This document shows positions 44,475 to 53,930 of a stretch of 64,000 nt of DNA, one piece after another. The stretch spans positions 527,501 to 591,500 of the forward strand of contig NZ_LT630450.1 of assembly GCF_900116045.1 (NCBI RefSeq). Reading direction: 5' to 3'. This DNA is from Desulfovibrio piger (GTDB lineage: Bacteria; Desulfobacterota; Desulfovibrionia; Desulfovibrionales; Desulfovibrionaceae). The notes under the pieces were generated by a model, which saw nothing but the letters and a program-made list of their open reading frames with translations, was not told the origin of the DNA and did not search any database. Position 1 is the first letter of the stretch. Every line of letters begins with the position of its first letter. The position numbers were made by a program, and so were the translations under genes.

Positions 44475-45626
44475 ATGTCTTATCTCGTCCTGCATATGGA
44501 CAAGTTCAAGAAAGAGGCCGTCAGAGGCATTCAGAGTCACAATCGCCGGGAACGCGAGAGCCATTCCAACCCGGATATCGACTATCAGCGCAGCTGCGGC
44601 AATTACGAATTGCACGACAAGGCCGCGACAAATTACGCGCAGGCCATCCAGCGGCGCATTGACGATTTGCGGCTGATCAAGGCTGTCAGAAAGGATGCCG
44701 TACACATGTGCGGGCTTATCGTCACGTCTGACAGCGATTTTTTCAAAAGCCTTTCTCCAGAAGAAATCCGGCGTTTCTTTGAGGAAAGCAAAGCCTTTCT
44801 CACGGATTTTGTGGGAGCGGAAAATGTCATTTCCGCGATGGTGCACATGGATGAAAAGACGCCGCACATGCACTTTCTTCATGTGCCCGTGACACGGGAA
44901 GGACGCCTGAATGCTAACAAGATGTATACGCGGCAAAGTCTGAAAAAGTTGCAAAGTGATCTGCCTCTCCATCTGCAACGCTGCGGCTTTGCCATTCAGC
45001 GCGGCGTGGAACAGAAGCCCGGCGCGACCAGAAAGCATCTGGATACGCGCGAATACAAACAGCAGCAGGAAGAAAACAATCGCCTTGCCCGGGAAGGATT
45101 GTTGCTTGTCCGGGATGCGCTCCGTACCATCGGCAGACTGGGGCAGCGAGAGGCGGAATTGAAACAGCGCGTTGCCGACTATGAACGACAGGCCGAGGAG
45201 GCGGAACGCCTGCTGCGGGAGGAAGAACCACTCCCGGAAGCCTCTTTTTTTAACTACAGGCGCGTGCTGGAAATGTCGGCACAGACTATCAGCCGGCTGC
45301 GCAAGGCCTTGTCCGCAAAGCACCTCATCGCACACCAGAAGAATGAACTGCAACGCGAAGCGGCTGTTCTGAAAAAACAGCTGGCACAGCTTGAAGCTCT
45401 CTGCAAAGCCCGTGATCAGGAAAAGGCGGATATGGAAAGCCGACAGGCACGCATGGGCCAGGAGCTTGAGACCTACCGGGAGTTTGCCCGGGAGCCGGAA
45501 ATCCGGCAACGCCTGACGGACTTCCTTCAGGAACAGCAGGCAGCGGAACAGCAGCGGCAGGAGGAGGAAAGGCAACGCGCAGCGATTGCCGAGCAGGACA
45601 GACAGGGCACCGTGCGGATGCGGTAA
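44475..45626 (+). CDS. mobV: MobV/Pre family relaxase
   Basis: The product has 383 residues. The MobV catalytic motif III is HMDEKTPHMHFLHVP (His124 to Phe134). NPDIDYQRSCGNYEL and NANKMYTRQSLKKLQSDLP are the other family segments. The C-terminal 180 residues form a long Glu/Gln/Arg-rich coiled coil. Relaxases nick oriT to start conjugative transfer, so the element was once mobilisable by a helper. No coupling protein or type IV secretion gene is present. The ATG at 44475 is chosen over an upstream frame start because AAGGAAG precedes it and MSYLVLHMDKFK aligns with the family start. Confidence 0.93.
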   Translation: MSYLVLHMDKFKKEAVRGIQSHNRRERESHSNPDIDYQRSCGNYELHDKAATNYAQAIQRRIDDLRLIKAVRKDAVHMCGLIVTSDSDFFKSLSPEEIRRFFEESKAFLTDFVGAENVISAMVHMDEKTPHMHFLHVPVTREGRLNANKMYTRQSLKKLQSDLPLHLQRCGFAIQRGVEQKPGATRKHLDTREYKQQQEENNRLAREGLLLVRDALRTIGRLGQREAELKQRVADYERQAEEAERLLREEEPLPEASFFNYRRVLEMSAQTISRLRKALSAKHLIAHQKNELQREAAVLKKQLAQLEALCKARDQEKADMESRQARMGQELETYREFAREPEIRQRLTDFLQEQQAAEQQRQEEERQRAAIAEQDRQGTVRMR

Positions 45627-46189
45627 GGTGTCTGGCGGGACATCTTCGCCCCGGCCGAAGATATAGCCCACTATGCTTCACGTGCGTGAAGCCTGTGGGC
45701 AAGCGTCCCGCTTGACCGGGAAAGGCAAAAGCGGCAGAGGAGAAGAACAGCCACAAGCAGAACCCCGGATCAGAGCAAGACCATTAGGACGGAATTGTTC
45801 CGCCTCAAGCCCGCCAGCATCCGCCTTGACGGAAGCTGTTCTTTGGCTGTCAGGGAAGCTATCTTTGCCCGGCCCCCGACACTGGAGCGGATGCGCAAGC
45901 GCGGCTTCGAGCTTGCGAACTGGCGAAAAGGCAAGCCCCGCCCAGTTCTCTGGACAGGGCATAGCAATCTGTTTGTTTCTTCTGGCAACCTCTCCGGTAC
46001 CGTTGCTTGCGGAATACGGCAGAGCTGGCTATACTGGAAAACCATGGTCCTTTAAAACTCTGCCCTTTGGTTTGCCAGCTGGCATAGAGATAGTTTTACC
46101 TTTGAAAAAAGGTAAAGCGCGACACGACAGGCCGTATGGTTTGAAAGTATGCGTCAGCCCTTCTCCAACGTTTCTATCCCAGAACCGCT
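45627..46189. other. Intergenic region before the defence operon
   Basis: About 560 bases with no convincing gene. It holds a palindrome GCTTCACG-TG-CGTGAAGC (45675-45692) and an inverted repeat at 46095-46116 near the operon start. Open frames here have no start signals and Arg/Pro-rich random-looking translations. Confidence 0.5.
46095..46116. promoter_or_regulatory. Inverted repeat upstream of the defence operon, candidate operator
   Basis: TTTACCTTT (46095-46103) and AAAGGTAAA (46108-46116) form a perfect nine-base inverted repeat around GAAA, 74 bases before the first gene. It could be a repressor site or an RNA hairpin; no U-tract follows. Confidence 0.35.
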
Positions 46190-49100
46190 ATGCCACACAG
46201 TGATACCCGATTTTTTACCAATACGGAAAATAGTTCGCTGGTAACGCGCTTTGCTGCAACGCTCAAGGAAGCGCGTTTTTTTGATGTGCTTGTCGGTTAT
46301 TTCCGGGCAAGCGGCTTCCATCTTCTTTGCCATTCTCTTCAGGATGTCGAAAAAATACGCATTCTTGTCGGCCTGAATGTGGACGAACAAATTTTTTCGG
46401 CCTCACAGGATGCTATGCTTTCCCTGCCCGGCAATCTTCTTTCCCATCAGGAAGCTCGCAATCTTTATAGTCGTCAGCTGGTACAGGAGATAGAATCTGC
46501 TGAAGAGACGCAGGCAACAGAAGAATCCATCAGGATTTTTATGCAGTGGCTTCAGCAGGGAAAGCTGGAATTACGCGGCCATCCCAGCCGGACTATTCAT
46601 GCAAAGGTGTATATCTCACGGTATCGGGGGGATTTGCTGTACGGCAGTGTCATTACGGGGTCAAGTAATTTCTCCGCATCAGGACTTATAGCGCAATGCG
46701 AGTTCAATGTGGAGCTCAAGGACAGGCCGGACGTCGATTTTGCCCTGGAGCGCTTTGAAAAACTCTGGCAGGAAGGGATTGCACTCACAGATATTTTTGT
46801 TGCCACAGTGCAGCAAAAGACGTGGCTTTCAGAAAGTATTACTCCCTATGAACTGTATTTAAAGGTTTTGTATGAATACTTCAGGGAGGATATGGACCTT
46901 GCGGCATCCGCCTCTCTTGTGCTTCCGGAAGGTATGTACAATCTTGAGTATCAGCGACAGGCTGTTGCTGCCGCAGCGCGTATTCTTTCAAAGCATAATG
47001 GTGTCTTCCTTTCTGATGTCGTAGGACTGGGGAAAACATATATTACTGCCTTGCTGCTACAGACACTACCCGGAAAAAAATTGATTATCTGCCCCCCCGT
47101 CCTCTGTGACTACTGGAGAGATACGCTTATGCAGTTTATGGTACCGCATTGTCGTGTCGTTTCCAGTGGAAAATTGGATGTTGCCTCCGCAAAAGCTTCG
47201 CAATGTCAGATTATTGTTGTTGACGAAGCCCATCGCTTTCGTAATGAAAATACGCAAAGCTATGCACAGCTGAAAGTTATCTGCGCCAATAAAAAAGTTA
47301 TTCTTCTGTCCGCTACGCCGCTTAATAATCAGCTGGGGGATTTGCTGGCACAGCTCAAGCTCTTTCAGGCAGCGCGTCAGAGCAGTATTCAGGGCGTCAG
47401 CAATCTGGAGGGATTTTTTAAAAAACGTCAGGAAGAGCTTAAATCCGTTCCGCGTGATGATCCGTCCTATCCCGATATCGTCAGGAAAAGTGCTGCGCTT
47501 GTACGTGACAAGGTGCTGAAATATGTCATGGTGCGGCGCACGCGCTCTGAAATCCGGCGTTATTTTCAGGCCGATTTGCAGCGGCAGCAGCTGCATTTTC
47601 CTGAGATGATGCCCCCGCAGCGCATTATTTATAAATTTGACGCAGAGACGGAAGTTGTTTTTGACGAGACTATCGCGCTTCTGAAAACGCTTCAGTATGC
47701 GCGCTACAAGGCGCTTCTCTATCTTGAGCGCGGGATCAGCGCACAACAGCGGCAGGGACAGCACAATATCAGCGGCTTTATGAAATGCATCTTGATCAAG
47801 CGACTGGAAAGCAGCTTTCAGGCATTTCGCGGCACTGTTTCCCGTTTTATTCAGTCGCACGAGACTTTTTTGAAAATGCTTGCTGCCGGCTGCGTGATAC
47901 TTGGCAAGAATGTTGACGTGGAAGCCTTTGCCGGCCTCGACGACGATGCGCTGACGCAGGCGCTGGATGCTGCGGATGGAGAACGCTACGACGCGGCGGA
48001 ATTTTCCGATGAACTTCGGAAAGATGTCGAGCAGGATTTGGAGGTCTTGCGCAGCATAGCCCGGCTGTGGACCGCTGTGACGACAGATTCCAAATTTGAA
48101 GCTGTCGCCGCTATGTTGCAGACAAGCCCGCTGCTCAAGGATGAACGGGTCTTGATTTTTACAGAGTCACGGGAAACAGCCTTGTATCTGGGCGAACGCC
48201 TGGAAGTGCTTTTCCCCGGCGCATCGCTTGTCTTTGACAGTCAGGGGGGCGTCTGCTTTCGGGATGGCGCGCGTCAGTTTTTGAGCAGCTATGACGCGCG
48301 GGAACGCATTCTACGGAATTTTGATCCCGGTCATGAAGCCCCGGAGCAGGATATCCGGCTGCTGATTGCTACGGACGTACTGGCCGAAGGCGTCAACCTG
48401 CATCGCGCGGGGCGCATTATCAATTATGATTTGCCTTGGAACCCAACGCGCATCATGCAGCGTGTCGGACGTATCAATCGCGTGGGATCACGGCATGAAA
48501 AACTGTATATCTTTAATATTTTCCCCACCTCGCAGGCAGATGCCCATCTTGGATTGGAAAGCAATATCATCAATAAAATAGATGCCTTTCATACTGTTCT
48601 TGGAGAGGATGACCGCTATCTTTCCGAAGAGGAACAGCCTGTGCCCCAGGGCTTGTTCGGGCAGCGCCTGATGCGTCGGCTTGATCAGGCAGGCATGGAA
48701 GATGACAATGAAGAAGACAGCGAACTCAAATATCTTGAAATCATCCGTACCATACGCGACACCGAGCCGGAGCTGTATTCCCGGCTGGAACACCTCCCCC
48801 GCAAGGCGCGCGCGGGAAGAGAGGTAAAAGAACACGCGAACAGCACGTTGATCTTTTTTAAGGAAGGACAGGTCAAAAAATTTGTGCTTGTTCCTCCCCA
48901 GGGGCAGGGGGAACCGCAGGAGCTGACCTTTCTGGAAGCGGCAGCCTCTTTTGCCTGCCCTGCGACGACGCCGCGCAAGGAGGTTCCGCCAGTCTACTAT
49001 GAAGCTCTTTCTTCCGCGCGTCGCTGGCTGGAACAGCGCGGGGCGGAGGATGCCTTTACCCCGACCCGTTCCACCACCGACAAGCAGCTTTTGCACGGAC

Positions 49101-49378
49101 TTAAGGCGCTCTTGCAGTGGCGGGCGTTTCAGGAAGAAGACCGGACCTATCTTGCTCTGCTTTGTGCGGCTGTTGATCAGGGACGTTTGTCGCGTCCTCT
49201 GCTCAAAAAACTTCATGCTACGGCCAATCCCCGCAAGTATGCGCCGCAGCCCATGCTTGCCGCACTCCGGGCGCTTGCGCCGGAAAATATGCTGACAACG
49301 CCTGCCGCCGCCACGCCGAAGGCTTCGGAACGGCAGCCCCATGAAATCATTCTGGCAGAATACCTTGTGGAGAACTAG
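46190..49378 (+). CDS. Defence operon gene 1: PLD-nuclease / SNF2-type helicase
   Basis: The product has 1,062 residues. Residues 1-200 form a phospholipase-D-like nuclease domain: HAKVYISRYRGD with His137 and GSSNFSASGL. Residues 250-480 are helicase half 1 (DVVGLGKT with Lys282; DEAH 345-348; LLSATPLNNQ), and residues 650-800 are half 2 (LLIATDVLAEGVNLH, and QRVGRINRVGSRHEK with Arg761/Arg764). A C-terminal region of about 250 residues is unassigned. Such proteins translocate on DNA and are common partners of restriction or methylase modules. No clear ribosome binding site precedes the ATG at 46190. The next gene begins two bases after its stop. Confidence 0.88.
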   Translation: MPHSDTRFFTNTENSSLVTRFAATLKEARFFDVLVGYFRASGFHLLCHSLQDVEKIRILVGLNVDEQIFSASQDAMLSLPGNLLSHQEARNLYSRQLVQEIESAEETQATEESIRIFMQWLQQGKLELRGHPSRTIHAKVYISRYRGDLLYGSVITGSSNFSASGLIAQCEFNVELKDRPDVDFALERFEKLWQEGIALTDIFVATVQQKTWLSESITPYELYLKVLYEYFREDMDLAASASLVLPEGMYNLEYQRQAVAAAARILSKHNGVFLSDVVGLGKTYITALLLQTLPGKKLIICPPVLCDYWRDTLMQFMVPHCRVVSSGKLDVASAKASQCQIIVVDEAHRFRNENTQSYAQLKVICANKKVILLSATPLNNQLGDLLAQLKLFQAARQSSIQGVSNLEGFFKKRQEELKSVPRDDPSYPDIVRKSAALVRDKVLKYVMVRRTRSEIRRYFQADLQRQQLHFPEMMPPQRIIYKFDAETEVVFDETIALLKTLQYARYKALLYLERGISAQQRQGQHNISGFMKCILIKRLESSFQAFRGTVSRFIQSHETFLKMLAAGCVILGKNVDVEAFAGLDDDALTQALDAADGERYDAAEFSDELRKDVEQDLEVLRSIARLWTAVTTDSKFEAVAAMLQTSPLLKDERVLIFTESRETALYLGERLEVLFPGASLVFDSQGGVCFRDGARQFLSSYDARERILRNFDPGHEAPEQDIRLLIATDVLAEGVNLHRAGRIINYDLPWNPTRIMQRVGRINRVGSRHEKLYIFNIFPTSQADAHLGLESNIINKIDAFHTVLGEDDRYLSEEEQPVPQGLFGQRLMRRLDQAGMEDDNEEDSELKYLEIIRTIRDTEPELYSRLEHLPRKARAGREVKEHANSTLIFFKEGQVKKFVLVPPQGQGEPQELTFLEAAASFACPATTPRKEVPPVYYEALSSARRWLEQRGAEDAFTPTRSTTDKQLLHGLKALLQWRAFQEEDRTYLALLCAAVDQGRLSRPLLKKLHATANPRKYAPQPMLAALRALAPENMLTTPAAATPKASERQPHEIILAEYLVEN

Positions 49379-49380
49379 CC

Positions 49381-52300
49381 ATGTCTATGAGCCACGACGA
49401 GGCCCGGCAGCTTGTTGCTCGCGTTTTGGGCGGCGTTTTTGATCTTGCGGCGTTCCGGCAGCTGATTGCCAATATTTTTCCTGCCGACTCTCTGTTGGAA
49501 GACAAGCCCATCAGCGGGCAGTACATCCCCGAAAAGTTTCGTGACGATGTGGCTTCCTTCCGTCGCCTTGTCAGACATGAGGCGGAAGGGCTGCGGATGG
49601 ATGTCCTTGTCGTTAAATTGCGGAGTGCGGCAAAGCTGACGCGCGCGAGATTCATGCAGCGCAATTTTGTGGCGCGTTATCTGAACGGCGGCTGGGGCGG
49701 AACGGAAAAGGATGCCGCTCTTGTGGCTTTTTATTGCAGCGATGCCGACGAATGGCGTTTTTCCCTTGTCTACAAGGAATATATCTGGGGAGACGACGGA
49801 CTGCGCACGACGCTTTCCGAGCCTCGGCGTTGCTCCTTTCTTGTAGGACCGTATGAGGGAACGCACACGGCGCAGGAACAGCTTGCGAGACTCTTGCAGC
49901 TGAAAAAGCCCTGTACCCTGCAAGACCTGCAACAAGCTTTTCTGGTCGAACCCATCACGCGGAGCTTCTTTGAAGAGTACAGGGAACATTTTCATCGCCT
50001 GTGCGAGGAATGCGCAGCCTTGCGGGCCAACCACGCCTCCTTGCGCAAGGAATGGGCGGATCGCGGTATTACGGATGCGGATTTTGCGAAACGTTTGCTT
50101 GGTCAGCTGATCTTTCTGTATTTTTTACAGCGCAAAGGCTGGCTTGGCGTGAAACGGGAACAGCCGTGGGGGAGCGGCAGCCGCAAGTGGTTGCACGAAC
50201 TGTATGAAGTCCATGCCAAGGCGAACGGCCATCGCTTTTTTGACGATTATCTGGAACCGCTCTTCTATGATGCGCTGGCGCGGGATCGCTCCGAGGACGG
50301 CGGCTGGCATGAGGGGCTTGGCTGTCGTATTCCCTTCCTGAACGGCGGTCTGTTCGACCCGTTGGGCAGCGGCGGGGGGTATGACTGGCGCGGCGTGGAT
50401 GTGCCGCTTGCCGACAGCAGCATAGGGGCCGTTCTGGAGACGTTTGACCGTTATAATTTTACGGTGCGCGAAGACGAGCCGCTGGAAAAGGAAGTGGCCG
50501 TCGATCCGGAAATGCTGGGCAAGGTCTTTGAAAATCTGCTGGAAAGCGAACGGCGCAGCGATCTTGGCACATACTATACGCCGCGTGATATTGTGCATTA
50601 TATGTGCCGCGAGGCGCTTGTGCAGTATCTGGATCGGGCCGTCAATGTCCTCCGAGAAATCTGCAACCCTGATAAAAAGCCGCAGGCCCTGGAGTCGGAT
50701 GTACGCGCGCGTTTTTCCCGTCAGGAACGCATCCCCAGAAAAGACCTGGAACGTTTCATCCGCGCTGATGAACTTCTTACTGTCAAAACCAGCAAAACGG
50801 CACTGCGTCAGGCCGCACAGGAGCGCGATACGGAGCTTGTGCGTTCCTTGCCGGACTCCGTAAAGGAACATGCGGCCCTGCTGGATGCCAAGCTGGCGGA
50901 GGTGCGCGTCTGCGATCCGGCTATCGGTTCCGGGGCCTTTCCCGTGGCCATGATGCACGAGATTGTGCGCGCCCGGCAGGCGCTCGGATCGGCCCTGACC
51001 GATCAGGAGGGCGAACGAACCTCCTATGCGTTGAAGCGCCATGCCATTCAGCACAGCCTGTATGGTGTGGATATTGACGCATCCGCCATTGATATTGCCA
51101 AGCTGCGGCTCTGGCTCTCGCTTGTGGTTGACGAGGACGATCTTGCCCATGTGCGCCCCCTGCCCAATCTGGATTACCGCATCATACACGGCAACTCGCT
51201 GGATGCCATGCGCGTTTCCTATAAAAGCAGCCTGTTACAGGGACAACTGCTGCATACCTTGCAGCAGGCGCAGGACTCCTATTTTGATACGACAGACAAG
51301 AACTGCAAGCAGCGCTTACGCAAGGATATTGAGGCCTGCCGCAAGAAACTTGGCTGCTCTGCTCTTTTTGAATGGACGATTGATTTCCACCAGGTCTTTC
51401 ATGGGAGCGTGGGGGAGGAAAACAAGGGCTTTGATATTGTCATTGCCAATCCGCCCTATGTGCGGCAGGAAAAAATCACGACCAGCAAGGAGCGCCTCAA
51501 GGCGGCATTTGGCGATTTTTTTGATGGTACGGCGGATATTTACACCTATTTTTATGCCTTGGCACTGAAACAGCTGCTGACGCCGCTGGGCTGCTGCTGC
51601 TATATTGCGCCCAACAAGTTCTTTCGGGCGGCCTACGGCAAGAACTTACGCAGTCTACTGACGTCACACTTGGCGCGTGTACGCTCCCTGATTGATTTTG
51701 GCGATACGCAGCTTTTTGACGGCGCCACCACCTATCCATCCATTGTGCTGGCACAGCGGGCAATGACACCGCCGCAGTCTTCCATTTGGTGCTGCGAAAT
51801 CCGGGACACGGCGCTGCTGCCGCAGCTCTGGCATCATGTGCAGCAACGGGGACACGCCGTCCCGGTAAGCCAGCTGGCGCCCGACGGCTGGCAACTGGAC
51901 GATCCGACTGTTGCGGCGCTGCTGCGTAAACTGCAACAGAACAGCACCCCGCTGGGCAGTTTGCCCGGCGTGCAGATGTATTACGGTATCAAGACCGGCT
52001 GCAATGAGGCCTTTGTCATTGACGGAGCCACGCGCCGGCGCCTGCTGGACGAAGACCCCAACAGCGCGGATGTGATCTTTCCCTGGCTGCGGGGCCGCGA
52101 CCTCAAGCGCTGGCAAACCAAACCTTCGGGGAAATTTGTCATCTTTACGCGGCGCGGTATCGATATAAAAAAGTATCCTGCGGTCAAGCGTCATCTGGAG
52201 CAATTTAAAACCAGACTAGAGCCTCGTCCCAGAGAGTGGAAACCCGCGTATCCCGGTGAAAAATGGGCGGGACGCAAGGCAGGCTCATATAAGTGGTATG

Positions 52301-52758
52301 AAATTCAGGATAATATTGCTTATTATAAAGAATTTTTAAAAGAGAAAATTGTTGTTGCTGCCATGAGGCAAGATTTTTTTGCCTTTTTGGATATGGGGGA
52401 TACTCATACAAATGATAAAACAACAATTATAACATCCATTGAAAATATTCCACTTTTATGTATACTCAACTCTAAATTATCTATGTTTTACCTAAAAAGA
52501 ATTTGTTCAAAATGTAGCGGTGACACCTTTGAATTTAAACCACAATATTTATATCAAGTTCCAATTAGAAAAAAATATATAGAGTATACAGAAAAATTTA
52601 AAAATATCTATTTTATTATAGAAAATATACTTGCACGTGATTCCGCTGCCGATATTGCGGCACAGGAACGCAAGATAGACGAACTTGTCTATGATTTGTA
52701 TGGCCTGACCACACAAGAACGCGACATGATAGAAAACGATATGCAGCAGAGAGGCTGA
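49381..52758 (+). CDS. Defence operon gene 2: Eco57I-like adenine methylase (type IIG/BREX-PglX-like)
   Basis: The product has 1,125 residues. An N-terminal region (residues 1-200, VVKLRSAAKLTRARFMQRNF) precedes a helical segment, LGQLIFLYFLQRKGWLG. The gamma-class N6-adenine methylase core follows: LGTYYTPRDIVHYMC, motif I DPAIGSGAF (Asp512) and motif IV NPPY (Asn690-Tyr693). Residues 850-1100 form the TaqI-like specificity domain (GVQMYYGIKTGCNEAF, LRGRDLKRW). I do not see a certain PD-(D/E)xK motif, so it may only methylate. Bases about 52285-52630, in the specificity domain, are strikingly AT-rich. GGAGAA precedes the ATG. Confidence 0.9.
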   Translation: MSMSHDEARQLVARVLGGVFDLAAFRQLIANIFPADSLLEDKPISGQYIPEKFRDDVASFRRLVRHEAEGLRMDVLVVKLRSAAKLTRARFMQRNFVARYLNGGWGGTEKDAALVAFYCSDADEWRFSLVYKEYIWGDDGLRTTLSEPRRCSFLVGPYEGTHTAQEQLARLLQLKKPCTLQDLQQAFLVEPITRSFFEEYREHFHRLCEECAALRANHASLRKEWADRGITDADFAKRLLGQLIFLYFLQRKGWLGVKREQPWGSGSRKWLHELYEVHAKANGHRFFDDYLEPLFYDALARDRSEDGGWHEGLGCRIPFLNGGLFDPLGSGGGYDWRGVDVPLADSSIGAVLETFDRYNFTVREDEPLEKEVAVDPEMLGKVFENLLESERRSDLGTYYTPRDIVHYMCREALVQYLDRAVNVLREICNPDKKPQALESDVRARFSRQERIPRKDLERFIRADELLTVKTSKTALRQAAQERDTELVRSLPDSVKEHAALLDAKLAEVRVCDPAIGSGAFPVAMMHEIVRARQALGSALTDQEGERTSYALKRHAIQHSLYGVDIDASAIDIAKLRLWLSLVVDEDDLAHVRPLPNLDYRIIHGNSLDAMRVSYKSSLLQGQLLHTLQQAQDSYFDTTDKNCKQRLRKDIEACRKKLGCSALFEWTIDFHQVFHGSVGEENKGFDIVIANPPYVRQEKITTSKERLKAAFGDFFDGTADIYTYFYALALKQLLTPLGCCCYIAPNKFFRAAYGKNLRSLLTSHLARVRSLIDFGDTQLFDGATTYPSIVLAQRAMTPPQSSIWCCEIRDTALLPQLWHHVQQRGHAVPVSQLAPDGWQLDDPTVAALLRKLQQNSTPLGSLPGVQMYYGIKTGCNEAFVIDGATRRRLLDEDPNSADVIFPWLRGRDLKRWQTKPSGKFVIFTRRGIDIKKYPAVKRHLEQFKTRLEPRPREWKPAYPGEKWAGRKAGSYKWYEIQDNIAYYKEFLKEKIVVAAMRQDFFAFLDMGDTHTNDKTTIITSIENIPLLCILNSKLSMFYLKRICSKCSGDTFEFKPQYLYQVPIRKKYIEYTEKFKNIYFIIENILARDSAADIAAQERKIDELVYDLYGLTTQERDMIENDMQQRG
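52285..52630 (+). other. AT-rich mosaic block inside the methylase gene
   Basis: Counting G+C in whole 60-base rows gives 15/60 (52321), 14/60 (52441) and 8/60 (52561), against 36/60 at 51121. The frame stays open through the block (about residues 969-1083, the end of the specificity domain) and GC-rich codons resume at once afterwards. This suggests exchange of the target-recognition part by recombination. Confidence 0.75.
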
Positions 52759-52760
52759 CA

Positions 52761-53930
52761 ATGGCGGAAGAAACGCTGCAGACGCAATATGACATGGATA
52801 CTGTACTCGTTCCTGAGGCGGAAGTGGAGCCGGAAGGCAGCGATACCAGCACGCCGCCGGAAGAAAAGGAAGAGCGCATTACCCAGCCCTTTGATACGCG
52901 GGCTATTCGTATTGAATCCAAGTCCGGCAATATGAATACACTGCTGTCCCGGCTGGAAAATGACGAGATCGACCTTGCGCCGGATTTCCAGCGTCTGGGC
53001 GGTATCTGGAATAAAACAAGCCAGTCCCGTCTCATGGAATCGCTCATGCTGCGCATCCCCATCCCGGCCTTTTACTTTGACGGCACAGATGATGAAAAAT
53101 GGCTCGTGGTGGACGGCCTGCAACGCCTGACGGCCATCCGCCGTTTTGTTATCGATCAGGATTTGAAGCTGTGCGATCTGGAGTACCTTAAGGAACATGA
53201 AGGCAAGACCTTTTCCGAGCTGCCGCGTCCCTTGCAGCGGGCCATCCGGGAGGCGGATCTCGTCTGGTACCTCATCATGCCCGGAACGCCGGATAATGTG
53301 AAATTTGACGTTTTCCGGCGCATCAATACCGGGGGTCTGCCCCTCAGCTCGCAGGAAATTCGTCATGCTCTCAACGGCAAGCCTGTGACGGACGTTATCC
53401 GCAAGCTGGCGGAAAGCGAGGAGTTCAAGCAGGCGACCGCATACGGCCTTTCAGACAAGCGCATGGATGACCGCGAATGCGTGACCCGCTTTCTGGTTTT
53501 TGCCGTGTTTCCGCCGGAGAGCTATGATAAGGACGACTTCGACGCCTTTCTGAATACCGGTATGCGCTATCTGAATACTCATGCGGAACTGCTGGACGAC
53601 TTGCAGCGCCGCTTTCTGCGGGCCATGCGGGCGGCAGAACGCATCTTCGGCAATGACGCCTTTCGCAAACGCTATTACAGCAATGCTACGCGCTTTCCTG
53701 TCAACAAGGCCCTTTTCGAGAGTTGGAGCGTCAACCTGGATACCTGCACGGATGAGGAATTGCAGATGCTGGAACAGAAAAAGGACAATCTTAAAGAAGC
53801 CTTCATGCGCCTTATGCGTGAGGACAGCGTTTTTGAAAAGGCCGTCACACAGGGCACGGGTTCCATCTCGCGGGTCAGATGCCGCTTTCAAGCAATTCGC
53901 GAGCTGATTCAGGGGGTGCTGTATGCTTAA
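52761..53930 (+). CDS. Defence operon gene 3: DUF262 (ParB/GmrS-like) protein
   Basis: The product has 389 residues. DUF262 motifs are present: APDFQRLGGIW (Asp75-Arg78), WLVVDGLQRLTAI (Asp118-Arg122) and FDVFRRINTGGLPLSSQEIRHAL. The domain is the ParB-like NTPase/nuclease half of GmrSD-type restriction enzymes. The partner DUF1524 HNH domain, usually fused or adjacent, is absent; the C-terminal half is helical without nuclease motifs. The first 50 residues are acidic and probably disordered. It starts two bases after the methylase stop and overlaps the ATPase gene by eight bases, so all are made together. Confidence 0.9.
   Translation: MAEETLQTQYDMDTVLVPEAEVEPEGSDTSTPPEEKEERITQPFDTRAIRIESKSGNMNTLLSRLENDEIDLAPDFQRLGGIWNKTSQSRLMESLMLRIPIPAFYFDGTDDEKWLVVDGLQRLTAIRRFVIDQDLKLCDLEYLKEHEGKTFSELPRPLQRAIREADLVWYLIMPGTPDNVKFDVFRRINTGGLPLSSQEIRHALNGKPVTDVIRKLAESEEFKQATAYGLSDKRMDDRECVTRFLVFAVFPPESYDKDDFDAFLNTGMRYLNTHAELLDDLQRRFLRAMRAAERIFGNDAFRKRYYSNATRFPVNKALFESWSVNLDTCTDEELQMLEQKKDNLKEAFMRLMREDSVFEKAVTQGTGSISRVRCRFQAIRELIQGVLYA

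Noticed and set aside
45673..46203. Plus-strand frame of 176 codons before the defence operon
   Set aside because: No start signal, Arg/Pro-rich translation, and it overlaps the operon start; treated as intergenic.
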